Part shown: one piece after another, positions 26,824 through 34,586 of the stretch
Layout: each line of letters begins with the position of its first letter
How positions within the stretch are numbered: position 1 is the stretch's first letter
Source of the DNA: Bacillus taeanensis
GTDB taxonomy: Bacteria; Bacillota; Bacilli; Bacillales; UBA6769
Reading direction: 5' to 3'
Assembly (NCBI RefSeq): GCF_003318295.1
Contig: NZ_QOCW01000001.1
Location: 62,001 to 126,000 of the forward strand
DNA length: 64,000 nucleotides
The notes under the pieces: generated by a model
What the model saw: the letters and a program-made list of their open reading frames with translations, nothing else
What the model was told of the DNA's origin: nothing
The model's database searches: none
Made by a program: the position numbers and the translations under genes

Positions 26824-27180
26824 ATGGGACTAACGTTTTATTGGTATCCAAAATGCGGAACATGCCGCAAAGCAAAAAAATGGCTTGAAGAACATCACAT
26901 TGCATTTGAACCTGTACATATTGTTGAAAACCCGCCTTCAAAAGAAGCGTTAAAAGATTTTTATGAAAAAAGCGGGTTAGAATTAAAAAAGTTTTTTAAT
27001 ACAAGCGGACAAAAGTATCGCGAGTTAGGGTTAAAAGACAAGCTTAAAACAGCTTCTGAAGAGGAAATGTTGGACCTGCTTGCATCTGATGGTATGCTGA
27101 TTAAGCGGCCGATTGTCACAGATAGTGAAAAGATCACAGTTGGCTTTAAAGAAGAAACCTTTGACAGCACATGGAAATAA
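26824..27180 (+). CDS. yusI: ArsC/Spx-family thioredoxin-fold protein (YusI)
   Basis: A 118-residue ArsC-type protein with a redox CxxC (Cys11 and Cys14 in YPKCGTCRKAKKWLEE), the conserved KKFFNTSGQKYREL and GMLIKRPIVT motifs of the arsenate reductase/Spx fold. Despite the fold, members like B. subtilis YusI have no proven arsenate reductase activity. ATG 26824 follows AAGGAAGTGAGCTG. It keeps its B. subtilis position between fadE and gcvH. Its TAA stop is the first three bases of a dispersed hairpin repeat. Confidence 0.85.
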   Translation: MGLTFYWYPKCGTCRKAKKWLEEHHIAFEPVHIVENPPSKEALKDFYEKSGLELKKFFNTSGQKYRELGLKDKLKTASEEEMLDLLASDGMLIKRPIVTDSEKITVGFKEETFDSTWK

Positions 27181-27301
27181 GAAAAGCGCAAGCGCCTTGT
27201 TCACCCCTGACAAGCAAATGTTCTTACGACGAAAAGGTGTTTTTTACCTTTACGTCGTAAGGTTATTTGACTCGAAGGGATAGGCGCTGAAGCTGGACAC
27301 C
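27178..27301 (-). repeat. Dispersed hairpin repeat, copy A (subtype 1)
   Basis: About 124 bases with ends TAAGAAAAGCGC and GCGCTGAAGCTGGACA, nearly the reverse complement of copy B at 60308. Nested arms include CTTACGACG-type and CGTCGTAAG segments, so the RNA would fold as one long hairpin. It begins on the stop codon of yusI. No coding capacity seen. Confidence 0.8.
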
Positions 27302-27323
27302 TAATTTTATGCTTTCTTATCTT

Positions 27324-27375
27324 TTGAGAAATGCTGTTGCTGAACTATAATTCATATAATATTATATGAATTATA
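27324..27375 (+). promoter_or_regulatory. gcvH promoter with overlapping 30-bp palindrome
   Basis: TTGAGA (27324-27329), a 16-base spacer and TATAAT (27346-27351) form a sigma-A promoter. From 27346 to 27375 the sequence is a perfect palindrome (half TATAATTCATATAAT), so it covers the -10 and the expected start of transcription. This placement is typical of a repressor operator; no known box was recognised. Confidence 0.6.
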
Positions 27376-27429
27376 AAATACTGATTTTGGGAACAAAGCA
27401 TTCAACAACAAAAACTTGGAGGGATTAAC

Positions 27430-27816
27430 ATGAACATACCAAAAGAATTACGTTATTCAGACGAGCACGAATGGGTAAAAGTTGAAGGAGACAAAGTCCG
27501 CATTGGCATTACAGACTTTGCGCAATCTGAGCTAGGAGACATCGTATTTGTTGAACTTCCAGAAGTAGGAGATGAGATAGAAGCAGATGAGCCGTTTGGA
27601 AGTGTTGAATCTGTTAAAACGGTATCAGAGCTCTATGCACCAATCAATGGAAAAGTTGTTGAAATTAACGAAGATCTTGATGACAGCCCAGAGTTTGTAA
27701 ATGAATCACCATATGAAAAAGCATGGATGATTGTGATAGAACCAAGTGATGTTTCTGAGATTGAAAAGCTTATGACAGCTGAACAATATGAAGAAATGAT
27801 TAACCAAGAAGACTAA
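27430..27816 (+). CDS. gcvH: Glycine cleavage system H protein
   Basis: Lipoyl carrier protein of glycine cleavage, and in Bacillus the relay for lipoyl or octanoyl transfer to other complexes. The 128-residue protein has the lipoyl site Lys63 in [16 protein letters not shown] and the family start [18 protein letters not shown] 27430 follows TTGGAGGGATTAAC. It is monocistronic. The other gcv genes are elsewhere; lipA, which makes the lipoyl group, lies about 29 kb away in the same window. Confidence 0.97.
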   Translation: MNIPKELRYSDEHEWVKVEGDKVRIGITDFAQSELGDIVFVELPEVGDEIEADEPFGSVESVKTVSELYAPINGKVVEINEDLDDSPEFVNESPYEKAWMIVIEPSDVSEIEKLMTAEQYEEMINQED

Positions 27817-27856
27817 TTCATACATATTGCCTTATCTAATATGATGAATAAATTGT

Positions 27857-27895
27857 AAACGCCTGAAGGGTCATTATAACCTTCAGGCGTTTTTA
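27857..27895 (+). terminator. Terminator of gcvH
   Basis: A perfect 13-bp stem AAACGCCTGAAGG / CCTTCAGGCGTTT followed by TT. Confidence 0.92.
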
Positions 27896-27959
27896 GATAC
27901 CTTAACTTCAACTAATACGAACCTATTTTAATATCAAACTTTTATTTAATAAAAGTTTC

Positions 27960-28211
27960 TGACAACTCCCACAGCTAAAGCAGTGGGGTTCTAGGATACA
28001 GTGAATACTTAGTATCTGGCACACTTCTCAATGGTACCCTTATCTTTCCTTATCGGAAGAGTTTCTACCAAAGTACTGGTGTGCTTTCTCCTAGAACATT
28101 AACGGACGTATTGCGTGCAGCAAGACACTTCTCCAAGCAAGCCCTTAAGGACTCCTTGTGTGTTTATCGTTCCGCTTTCTCTTGGGCGTTGTCACGACCA
28201 AGCATTTCGTT
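27960..28211 (-). ncRNA. Noncoding 3-prime tail of tnpB, possible omega RNA
   Basis: About 250 bases without a supported gene lie between the tnpB stop and the terminal hairpin. In studied IS200/IS605 elements this region supplies the guide RNA scaffold, with the guide formed by flanking DNA. Only position and hairpin are seen here. Confidence 0.45.
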
Positions 28212-29696
28212 TTATGCGACAAACCAGCGCAATGTTTTACCTGCTGATTGTTTTAGCCTTGCAATCTCACGGTGATGCAGTTCAACAAAACGATCCCATT
28301 GTGCACTGCATAAATCCACATCAACGGAATTGAGCGTTTCATTTGTGTTTTCGATCAAAAAGGCACTATATAAATCTCGTTGAATCCGAAACATGCCAAC
28401 ATCATTCCAACGTTCCGACAGCTGTTTCTTCGTGTATTCACCTGTTATATGATTGAACTGACTTGCTTTTGCAGCGTAGGTATCTATTTTCTTAACAACT
28501 CTTCCTTGATAGCCAAGTTTTCGGTCAATGATGGTTAGGAGCATCGCTGGGGCATGGTTAGCGAGTGATTGACCGAACCTTTTCTTGCAGTTCATCTTTC
28601 CATTCTTCTTGTTTCGAGTTGTTTTCTTACTGCGTTTTTGAAGGGATTGAAACCTCATTGTTTCAACTCTTATATCAGAACCCATAGATAGAATATCATT
28701 CGCTAATTTTTCGTGTGACATCTTTCGTTTAACCCGAATCTTTCGATAGAGTTCCTTACGTTTTTGACGCAGCTTTTCGTATCGGTTGGAGTAGTTCCAA
28801 GTCAATCGACCCTTTTTAATCCTTCCATTTTCGTCGAAATGATGAGGGTGCGTTGTCCGTTTTGATCGATCCATTTTTCGTTGGATCCGCTTTAGTTCCT
28901 TTCCATCCATGCTGCATCCTGGCGCAAGCTCCCGAAGTTCTACTGCCTTTTCACTACTAATGGCAATTGTGGATGGACCGATATCAAGCCCGACACGTTT
29001 TGTTTCATCATCCGCTATTTTACGGTTGTGTTTTGTTGGGGGATATCCTTCTTGAATGAGCTGAACAAAGTAGCGAACCTTCCCGCGAACGTCACGCTTT
29101 AAGAGGCGTACATACTTTGTTCGATCCATTAAAGCTAAATGGGCATAGGCATCATTGGCTTTTGGGGCAATTGGCATACATATCCAGCTCTTAGGTTTAG
29201 GATTTTTCTTTGTTGGCTGATTGCCCCAAAGAATGCAGCCATCTTGATATCTCAAACCAGTGGTATTTGATTTATTTTCTACTGAAATATCATCTTTCCA
29301 AGATTTAAAATGAACGTTCTTCGCTTTTCCATAGTGTAGTTTTTCAACGGCTTGAAACGCTCTCGTAGCCAATTTTTGCGCCTCAAAACTACCAATATGT
29401 TCTTTAAATTTACGTTGAACAGACTTCACAAAATGGTGCAAACCATATTCAGAAAAGCCATAAGCTAAACGAATCGCTGCTAGTTGTTGATCACGTTCTT
29501 TCGACTTCGATTCTCGAAGCCATGCACGATACTGCTTATCCATTTTTACTGCTTTATGTCGTTTTAGAGCTTCACCTAGACAAGAATTATAGACCATTCG
29601 AGCAATCTTGAATTTCTTTTCCAAACGATGCTGCTGCCAAACAGGAATGGACAAAGGGAATTCAATGGTATAAGTTGCTTTACTCGTTCTTGCCAT
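28212..29696 (-). CDS. tnpB: TnpB-family RNA-guided nuclease (IS605 OrfB)
   Basis: A 494-residue TnpB-like protein. It begins MARTSKATYTIEFPLSIPVW; ATG 29696 is chosen because AAAGGAG precedes it, and an open frame extends 48 codons further up inside tnpA. RuvC-like residues: Asp in KRVGLDIGPSTIAI, Glu in IRVETMRFQSLQKR, and a final Asp in MFRIQRDLYSAFLI. The zinc-ribbon cysteines between the last two motifs are replaced (KASQFNHITGEYTKK), which marks a distinct, larger TnpB subgroup. The reading frame is intact. It differs clearly from the other two TnpB proteins in the window. Confidence 0.85.
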   Translation of the reverse strand: MARTSKATYTIEFPLSIPVWQQHRLEKKFKIARMVYNSCLGEALKRHKAVKMDKQYRAWLRESKSKERDQQLAAIRLAYGFSEYGLHHFVKSVQRKFKEHIGSFEAQKLATRAFQAVEKLHYGKAKNVHFKSWKDDISVENKSNTTGLRYQDGCILWGNQPTKKNPKPKSWICMPIAPKANDAYAHLALMDRTKYVRLLKRDVRGKVRYFVQLIQEGYPPTKHNRKIADDETKRVGLDIGPSTIAISSEKAVELRELAPGCSMDGKELKRIQRKMDRSKRTTHPHHFDENGRIKKGRLTWNYSNRYEKLRQKRKELYRKIRVKRKMSHEKLANDILSMGSDIRVETMRFQSLQKRSKKTTRNKKNGKMNCKKRFGQSLANHAPAMLLTIIDRKLGYQGRVVKKIDTYAAKASQFNHITGEYTKKQLSERWNDVGMFRIQRDLYSAFLIENTNETLNSVDVDLCSAQWDRFVELHHREIARLKQSAGKTLRWFVA

Positions 29697-29712
29697 CGGC
29701 TTCAACTCCTTT

Positions 29713-30111
29713 CTAATTTCTTTTCTTCTGATTTTCAACATATCGTTTAATCGTTTCACTTGATACATTTCCTGCGGTAGAAACGAAATAGGAACGTGTC
29801 CACAAACTCTGCAAATGCGCGAGGTGGGGAAATTCTTCACGCAATTTTCTAGAGGTCACTCCTTTAATTTTTGCCATGATATCCGCAGGACTTAGTGAAG
29901 GGAGTGCATTAAGAAATAGATGCGTATGATCCTTATCACATTCAATAGCGATAATTTGTATTTGCAGTTCCTTACACACTGCCTGCACCCACTCTTTAAA
30001 ACGTTCCTCTACATCAGCACGAAGAAAGATTTTCCTTCTATAACGAGGACAAAAAACAAAATGATAATTTAATAACGAAACGGTTGTATGCGTTCTTCTA
30101 TATTTATTCAT
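29713..30111 (-). CDS. tnpA: IS200-like Y1 transposase (TnpA)
   Basis: A 132-residue HUH-type single-strand transposase. It has YHFVFCPRYRRKIF, the HUH motif in CDKDHTHLFLNALP, TSRKLREEFPHL, LWTRSYFVSTAGNVS and the catalytic Tyr in IKRYVENQKKR. All key residues are present and the frame is open, so it may be active. It ends 16 bases before the tnpB start. Confidence 0.93.
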   Translation of the reverse strand: MNKYRRTHTTVSLLNYHFVFCPRYRRKIFLRADVEERFKEWVQAVCKELQIQIIAIECDKDHTHLFLNALPSLSPADIMAKIKGVTSRKLREEFPHLAHLQSLWTRSYFVSTAGNVSSETIKRYVENQKKRN

Positions 30112-30407
30112 ATAGATAATTTTATCAGTATATCCAATAAACTACAACGATCATAAATAAAAAAAGTGAATTTTCAAATACTTGAAGCACCACAAACCTT
30201 TGGTTTATCAGTGGTACTTCGTATTTGACCTCACTATCATCCCACGTCTAAAGACGGGCTACGCCCTGCGTGGGCTTTCTCGTTCGGAAAATCTGTAACA
30301 AAAACGTTTGATATATTTAGGAAAGTAACATAAACTCTTTATACATCATCTTTTAAAAGGTAGTTAGACACAATGTTTATTACAAGAAACGGCTGAGGAG
30401 CGATTGT

Positions 30408-30746
30408 ATGATTTTTGTGAATAAAGTAATCATCGTCGAGGGAAAAACAGACCGTAATCAACTTGAGCGTGTATTAAAAGAACCTGTTGAGATTATTACA
30501 ACCTACGGAACGATTGGTAGAGAGAAGCTGGATGAACTTGTTGACTCCATTGAAGGTCAGGATGTCTATATTTTAGTAGATGCGGATGAAGCAGGAGAAA
30601 AGCTCCGCAAACAATTAATTCGTGAACTTCCAACCGCAACTCATTTGGAAGTGCCTAAGAAATATCGGCAAGTAGCTGAAACTCCTCTTTTTTATTTAGC
30701 AAAAATTTTAAGTGACGCTCATTTTGATGTTTATTCTATTGAATAA
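30408..30746 (+). CDS. yusF: Toprim-domain protein YusF
   Basis: A 112-residue stand-alone Toprim protein: VIIVEGKTDRNQLERVL holds the catalytic Glu, and VYILVDADEAGEKLRKQL the DxD. Relatives include the M5 RNase family, but this is only the Toprim domain and its activity is unknown. ATG 30408 follows GAGGAGCG by 7 bases. It is 38 bases before yusE, so the two are likely co-transcribed, as in B. subtilis. Confidence 0.85.
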   Translation: MIFVNKVIIVEGKTDRNQLERVLKEPVEIITTYGTIGREKLDELVDSIEGQDVYILVDADEAGEKLRKQLIRELPTATHLEVPKKYRQVAETPLFYLAKILSDAHFDVYSIE

Positions 30747-30784
30747 ACTATGCTAAAATAAGCGAATGAAGGAATGAAAAGTGG

Positions 30785-31111
30785 ATGTTACAAGAAGTAA
30801 GTGAAGAGAGATTTAAGGAACTTCTTACAGCTGAAGAACCTGTCATTGTCTTTTTTTATACACCCTTATGTGGAACGTGTAAGCTCGCTGGGCGTATGTT
30901 AGACGTTGTATTAGAAACACTCCAGCTTCCTTTTCCTGCTGCAGCATGTAATTTAAATATAATGCCAAAAGCAGCTGAAAAATACCAAATTATGAGTGTA
31001 CCTTGTTTAATGGTTTTTCATCATGGCAAATTAAAGGAGAAGATGTTTCGTTTTCAGTCAGTTGAACATTTATATTCAAGCTTAGGGGTTTATGGGCAAA
31101 AAAATAATTGA
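30785..31111 (+). CDS. yusE: Thioredoxin-like protein YusE
   Basis: A 108-residue thioredoxin-fold protein with active-site CGTC in FFYTPLCGTCKLAGRML and the cis-Pro in IMSVPCLMVF. It has no signal peptide and should be cytoplasmic. It follows yusF closely and is ended by a long hairpin terminator. The partner or substrate is unknown. Confidence 0.88.
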   Translation: MLQEVSEERFKELLTAEEPVIVFFYTPLCGTCKLAGRMLDVVLETLQLPFPAAACNLNIMPKAAEKYQIMSVPCLMVFHHGKLKEKMFRFQSVEHLYSSLGVYGQKNN

Positions 31112-31120
31112 AACTTATTT

Positions 31121-31163
31121 ATGGCGATTCTCGTATTATTACTAGCGAGAGTCGTCATTTTTA
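31121..31163 (+). terminator. Terminator of yusF-yusE
   Basis: ATGGCGATTCTCG pairs with CGAGAGTCGTCAT (two G-U pairs), followed by TTTTT. Confidence 0.8.
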
Positions 31164-31445
31164 GTAGTTTAATGGATGTTTTAAAAAAAGAGGTTAACTA
31201 TAAATCTAATTTGGGTAAAAGTACTTAGGACTGCTGGGGATTAAGAGAAATTTCTAACAGTTTCAAGAAATTATGTTAAAAATATCTTGTAATAATACAA
31301 TCTTATTACAAACATTAAATACGTAGTAAATTTGTCATGAAATTGTATTCTCTACAAAACTAGTTATCATGTTATAACTATAAGAGTAATTCCTTAGAAG
31401 CGTTATTTTTAATTTTAAAACAGTAGAAACTCACCTGCAGAACCT

Positions 31446-31473
31446 CAACCCGGATGTTCAAGCAGTGAACGTA
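31446..31473 (+). promoter_or_regulatory. Candidate sigma-I promoter of sigI
   Basis: CAACCC (31446-31451) and CGTA (31470-31473) are spaced 18 bases apart, resembling the sigma-I pattern (-35 AACCC, -10 CGWA). It would give autoregulation of sigI with a very short leader. The match is by eye. Confidence 0.5.
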
Positions 31474-31494
31474 TGAAAGAGCGAGGTGTAAATT

Positions 31495-32250
31495 ATGGCA
31501 TCATTACAATTAAAATCAATCATTATTAATAATAAAAAACAAAAAACTGAAACCCTTGAAGATAAAGTTCTTGAAATACAAAGAGGCAATCAACAGTTAA
31601 GAAATGAATTTATTGAAGATTATCAGCCGTTTATAAAAAAGGTTACTTCGAAAGTTTGCAATCGTTATATAGATCAAACGATGGACGAATTTAGTGTCGC
31701 ATTGTATGCTTTTAATGAGGCGATTGATCAATATCAGTTGGGACAAGGGAGTCGATTTTTAACATTTGCTGATTTAGTTATTCGCCGTAGAGTTATTGAT
31801 CATATACGCAAAGAAACACGTCAAAATCGCTATGTATATTTGCAAGCAGAAGAGGAAGATGAAGAAGGTAGATTAGAAGAGTCGTATGCAGAACAAAGAG
31901 CCGCGCTTAACAGTTATGAAGAACAACAGCAAATTGAGCATCGAATGTATGAAATTGAGGAATACGAAAAAATGCTTTCGAAATTTGGAATATCTTTTAA
32001 AGTATTAAGCAAACAATGTCCAAAACATATTGATGCGCGGGAAAATGCAAAACAAATTGCAAAAATGATTGCAGAAAACGCCGAGTTTTCAGCTTATTTA
32101 TTGCAAAAAAAACAGCTTCCTACAAAAGATTTGTTAACAATGGTTTCCTGCAGTCGTAAAACGATCGAACGAAATCGAAAATATATAATAGCGATTGCGC
32201 TAATTCATTTGGGCGATTTTCAGTCCTTAAAGGCGTATATTGAATACTAA
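31495..32250 (+). CDS. sigI: RNA polymerase sigma factor SigI
   Basis: Sigma-70-family factor of the SigI group, controlling heat and cell-wall homeostasis genes in B. subtilis. The 251 residues equal the B. subtilis length. Region 2 is seen in DEFSVALYAFNEAIDQY and FLTFADLVIRRRVIDHIRKE; the C-terminal half has the SigI-specific domain ending TMVSCSRKTIERNRKYIIAI, a helix-turn-helix. ATG 31495 follows GCGAGGTG. rsgI follows after 28 bases. In B. subtilis sigI lies elsewhere, so its place between yusE and yusD is a local rearrangement. Confidence 0.93.
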   Translation: MASLQLKSIIINNKKQKTETLEDKVLEIQRGNQQLRNEFIEDYQPFIKKVTSKVCNRYIDQTMDEFSVALYAFNEAIDQYQLGQGSRFLTFADLVIRRRVIDHIRKETRQNRYVYLQAEEEDEEGRLEESYAEQRAALNSYEEQQQIEHRMYEIEEYEKMLSKFGISFKVLSKQCPKHIDARENAKQIAKMIAENAEFSAYLLQKKQLPTKDLLTMVSCSRKTIERNRKYIIAIALIHLGDFQSLKAYIEY

Positions 32251-32278
32251 ATATAAATAGAGGGGGGGAAACTAACTG

Positions 32279-33433
32279 GTGACAAAACGCGGAATCGTTG
32301 TCGAAGTGCAAAAGCATAAGGCTATTATTCTAACAAAAGACGGGTCATTTGAAACGATTTCTATTAAAAAGAAACAGAATCTCTTGATTGGACAAGAAAT
32401 AGATACAGCGTCTTTTACACCAGCGAAACGAATAAAAACATGGATTATTCCTTCATTATCTGCTGCAGCGGCAGCTTTAGTTGTGCTTCTTTTATTTGTA
32501 AGCAGTATCTTTCCATTTCAGCATAATGATGCCGTTGCAGCATATGTTAGCTTTGATATTAATCCAAGCATTGAAGTGGGTGTAAATCAGGAACTGGAAG
32601 TTATAACTGTTCGTCATTTAAACGAAGATGGACAAAGTCTGTTTAATGAGGACGAGATAGTAAAGTATATACCACTTGCAGATTTTTCAAAGGATTTAAT
32701 ACAGCGTTTTAAAGATAACGGCTATTTTAATGCTTATGAAAATATGTTAATTGCAACGGCTGTAGAGGCAAACAGCACTCAAAATAATTTAAAAGAGTCA
32801 TTAGCAGAAGTGTTATCAACTGTAGAAACTGATCCTGTTGTGCTGGCTGATGAAATCCAAGTTACAATGCTTGAAACCGCTCCTGAAAAAAGAGAAACTG
32901 CTAATCAGCATGGCGTATCTTTTGGAAAATATGCTTTATATGAAGAAACACTTGATCAAGAAAATGTTTTATCAATTAAAGATATTCAAGATTTATCTTA
33001 TGATGAGCTCCGTGTTAAAATTTCAAACAATCATCATGTTGTGACAGCGGTCAATGAAGCATCACCTTCAAGTGCAAATGAAAGCAGTGGGAATGAGGAA
33101 TCTAGCCCCGAAGTTGAGGAAGACCTTGAAAATATTGAAATCCTGAAAGAGAAAGACATTAAAGCGACAGAAGAGTCAGTAAGCGATTCAGCTGGGGAAG
33201 ACACACTTAAACAAAAAGAAGAAGTGAAGAACAACTCTGATCACTCTGTAAATCATTCTTCAGGAAACAATAAAGTGGAATCTATTTATAAGTCCATTGA
33301 AGAAGTAGAAAAGCAAGCAGCACTTAAAGCAAATGACAAGCAAGTTGTCATTGAAAAAGGCGATGATGACAACGATCAAGAAATGGAATATCTTGAGGAA
33401 GATGAATCGAATAAAATTGAGAGAAATGAATAG
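32279..33433 (+). CDS. rsgI: Anti-sigma-I factor RsgI
   Basis: Membrane anti-sigma factor that holds SigI. Layout: cytoplasmic RsgI_N domain (about 1-55, TKRGIVVEVQKHKAIILTKDG), one membrane helix (about 56-79), then an extracytoplasmic domain with the family SFDINPSIEVGVN; the Asn95-Pro96 bond in it matches the autoproteolysis site reported in RsgI proteins. From about residue 255 to 384 the protein is Glu/Ser/Asn/Lys-rich and looks disordered, as in B. subtilis RsgI where that tail is reported to sense the cell wall. No sugar-binding domain is present. The start is GTG 32279 after a G-rich ribosome site. Confidence 0.9.
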   Translation: MTKRGIVVEVQKHKAIILTKDGSFETISIKKKQNLLIGQEIDTASFTPAKRIKTWIIPSLSAAAAALVVLLLFVSSIFPFQHNDAVAAYVSFDINPSIEVGVNQELEVITVRHLNEDGQSLFNEDEIVKYIPLADFSKDLIQRFKDNGYFNAYENMLIATAVEANSTQNNLKESLAEVLSTVETDPVVLADEIQVTMLETAPEKRETANQHGVSFGKYALYEETLDQENVLSIKDIQDLSYDELRVKISNNHHVVTAVNEASPSSANESSGNEESSPEVEEDLENIEILKEKDIKATEESVSDSAGEDTLKQKEEVKNNSDHSVNHSSGNNKVESIYKSIEEVEKQAALKANDKQVVIEKGDDDNDQEMEYLEEDESNKIERNE

Positions 33434-33451
33434 TTAATAAATATATTCCTT

Positions 33452-33497
33452 AAAAAGCAAAATGTAAACCATAAAATGGAGACATTTTGCTTTTTTT
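33452..33497 (+). terminator. Terminator of sigI-rsgI
   Basis: AAAAAGCAAAATGT pairs perfectly with ACATTTTGCTTTTT, with a T-run. Confidence 0.9.
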
Positions 33498-33583
33498 ATT
33501 TGAAAATAAAAGGAAATGAAGTAATTCTCTAGAATATTAGAGTGATAAATGACAGAAAATTCTAATAAATAAGGGGGGTGAAA

Positions 33584-33949
33584 ATGATTGAGGAAATCGT
33601 GCATCAGTTTATTGAAGCTGTAAACATTGCTCCTCACCTTTTACCATTATATGCCCAAAAAGAATTAAATCTTCTATTCAAGTGTGAAGAAAAACAAATA
33701 GGATTGGCAATTTTCCAAGGGCAGTTGAAAATAGAAGAGCTTCAATTCTCGGATGCAAATGTTACGATTACTGGCTCTAAAGAAGCGCTTAAACAACTGC
33801 TGTTTGGAGAGGACAAGCTGCTGCTCATGAAAAAAAGAAACGACCTCTCTGTGGAAGGTCGTTATCGGGATTTACTTCAGGTCGAAGCTCTTTTTTTACT
33901 CACTAAATTTCGAATGCAGCAGCTTAATTCGTCACATCAATTTGCTTAA
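33584..33949 (+). CDS. yusD: SCP2 sterol-binding-domain-like protein (YusD position)
   Basis: A 121-residue cytoplasmic protein with an SCP2-like pattern (KCEEKQIGLAIFQGQLKIEE, then ANVTITGSKEALKQLLFGEDKL). ATG 33584 is preferred to the GTG two codons earlier since AAGGGGGG lies upstream. It occupies the place of yusD in the B. subtilis order (between yusE and metN); the symbol rests on that and is tentative. Its last 18 bases overlap the end of the convergent gene at 33932-34348. Function is unknown; lipid binding is suggested by the fold only. Confidence 0.6.
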   Translation: MIEEIVHQFIEAVNIAPHLLPLYAQKELNLLFKCEEKQIGLAIFQGQLKIEELQFSDANVTITGSKEALKQLLFGEDKLLLMKKRNDLSVEGRYRDLLQVEALFLLTKFRMQQLNSSHQFA

Positions 33950-34348
33950 TCCAGTTAAAATATCTAAAAAGGATGCTTTGTCATCAAACGTGTTTACAAT
34001 TTCATGATACTCATTTAAAAGAATGGTTGTCGGAACGCTTGTACATCCGAATGCATCATATATTTTTGTCCCCTCATCTAGTAAAACAGGAAAATTAAAC
34101 GAAGCCAGTTTCATTAAATCGATTCCCGCCCGTGAATTTCCCTCTCTGCCGGTCACATTAATCGTTATAAAAGCAAGTTCTTCGGTTGAAAGTGACTGAT
34201 AAAATTGATTTTTTTGTGGAAGGTCCTGTAAGCAGTCTGGACACCAAGAGACCCAAAAAGTAATCATTATTTTTCTTCCCTTAAAATCAGAAAGAGATAC
34301 GATTTCATTTGTTTTCGCATGACGCAGTGAAAAATCTGGTACTTTCAT
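33932..34348 (-). CDS. TlpA/ResA-like thioredoxin-domain protein without signal
   Basis: A 138-residue AhpC/TSA-like thioredoxin protein with WCPDC in ITFWVSWCPDCLQDLP and the cis-Pro loop TSVPTTILLNEY. Unlike ResA or StoA it has no N-terminal membrane anchor (it starts MKVPDFSLRHAKTN), so it is probably cytoplasmic. ATG 34348 follows AAAGGATGAGGG. It is convergent with, and overlaps by 18 bases, the SCP2-like gene. The substrate is unknown. Confidence 0.75.
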   Translation of the reverse strand: MKVPDFSLRHAKTNEIVSLSDFKGRKIMITFWVSWCPDCLQDLPQKNQFYQSLSTEELAFITINVTGREGNSRAGIDLMKLASFNFPVLLDEGTKIYDAFGCTSVPTTILLNEYHEIVNTFDDKASFLDILTGLSKLM

Positions 34349-34511
34349 TTTCCCTCATCCTTTCATCGTTATTTAGTGTAGCATGATTGAAACTTAATAA
34401 AAAAGTTTTGAACTGCTTGGTAAGGGAAAAGATTCGTCTCAGCAAATGAAATATTAATAACATGCATCCGTATGTGCGGGTGCTTTTTGCATTTTGCGAC
34501 AAAGTGCCTAG

Positions 34512-34536
34512 GTTTAAGGATGAAAATTAGGGGTAA
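34512..34536 (+). promoter_or_regulatory. Sigma-B promoter of the GlsB-like gene
   Basis: GTTTAA (34512-34517), a 13-base spacer and GGGTAA (34531-34536) match the sigma-B consensus in both boxes. The gene downstream is a stress membrane protein, which fits. Confidence 0.8.
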
Positions 34537-34586
34537 TAAACTTGTAAGCAAAAAGTAAATGAAAATTTAAAAGGAGGAGAGCAAGT

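Larger units (their letters stand above)
27955..30290 (-). mobile_element. IS605-type element with intact tnpA and tnpB
   Basis: Two minus-strand genes (tnpA, tnpB) are flanked by noncoding ends with hairpins: at the low end CCCACAGCTAAAGCAGTGGGG (27967 on, read in pieces CCCACAGCT / AGCAGTGGG) and at the high end CCCACGTCTAAAGACG with GTGGG near 30241-30280. It sits between gcvH and yusF, where B. subtilis has yusG. Exact ends and target site cannot be set without an empty-site comparison. Confidence 0.8.

Noticed and set aside
27936..27958. AAACTTTTATT / AATAAAAGTTT palindrome as a terminator
   Set aside because: The loop is one base, there is no GC, and it sits at the IS605 right end after the true gcvH terminator.
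28081..28333. Two overlapping plus-strand frames next to the IS605 tnpB
   Set aside because: Antisense to the noncoding tail and the tnpB end; no start signals.
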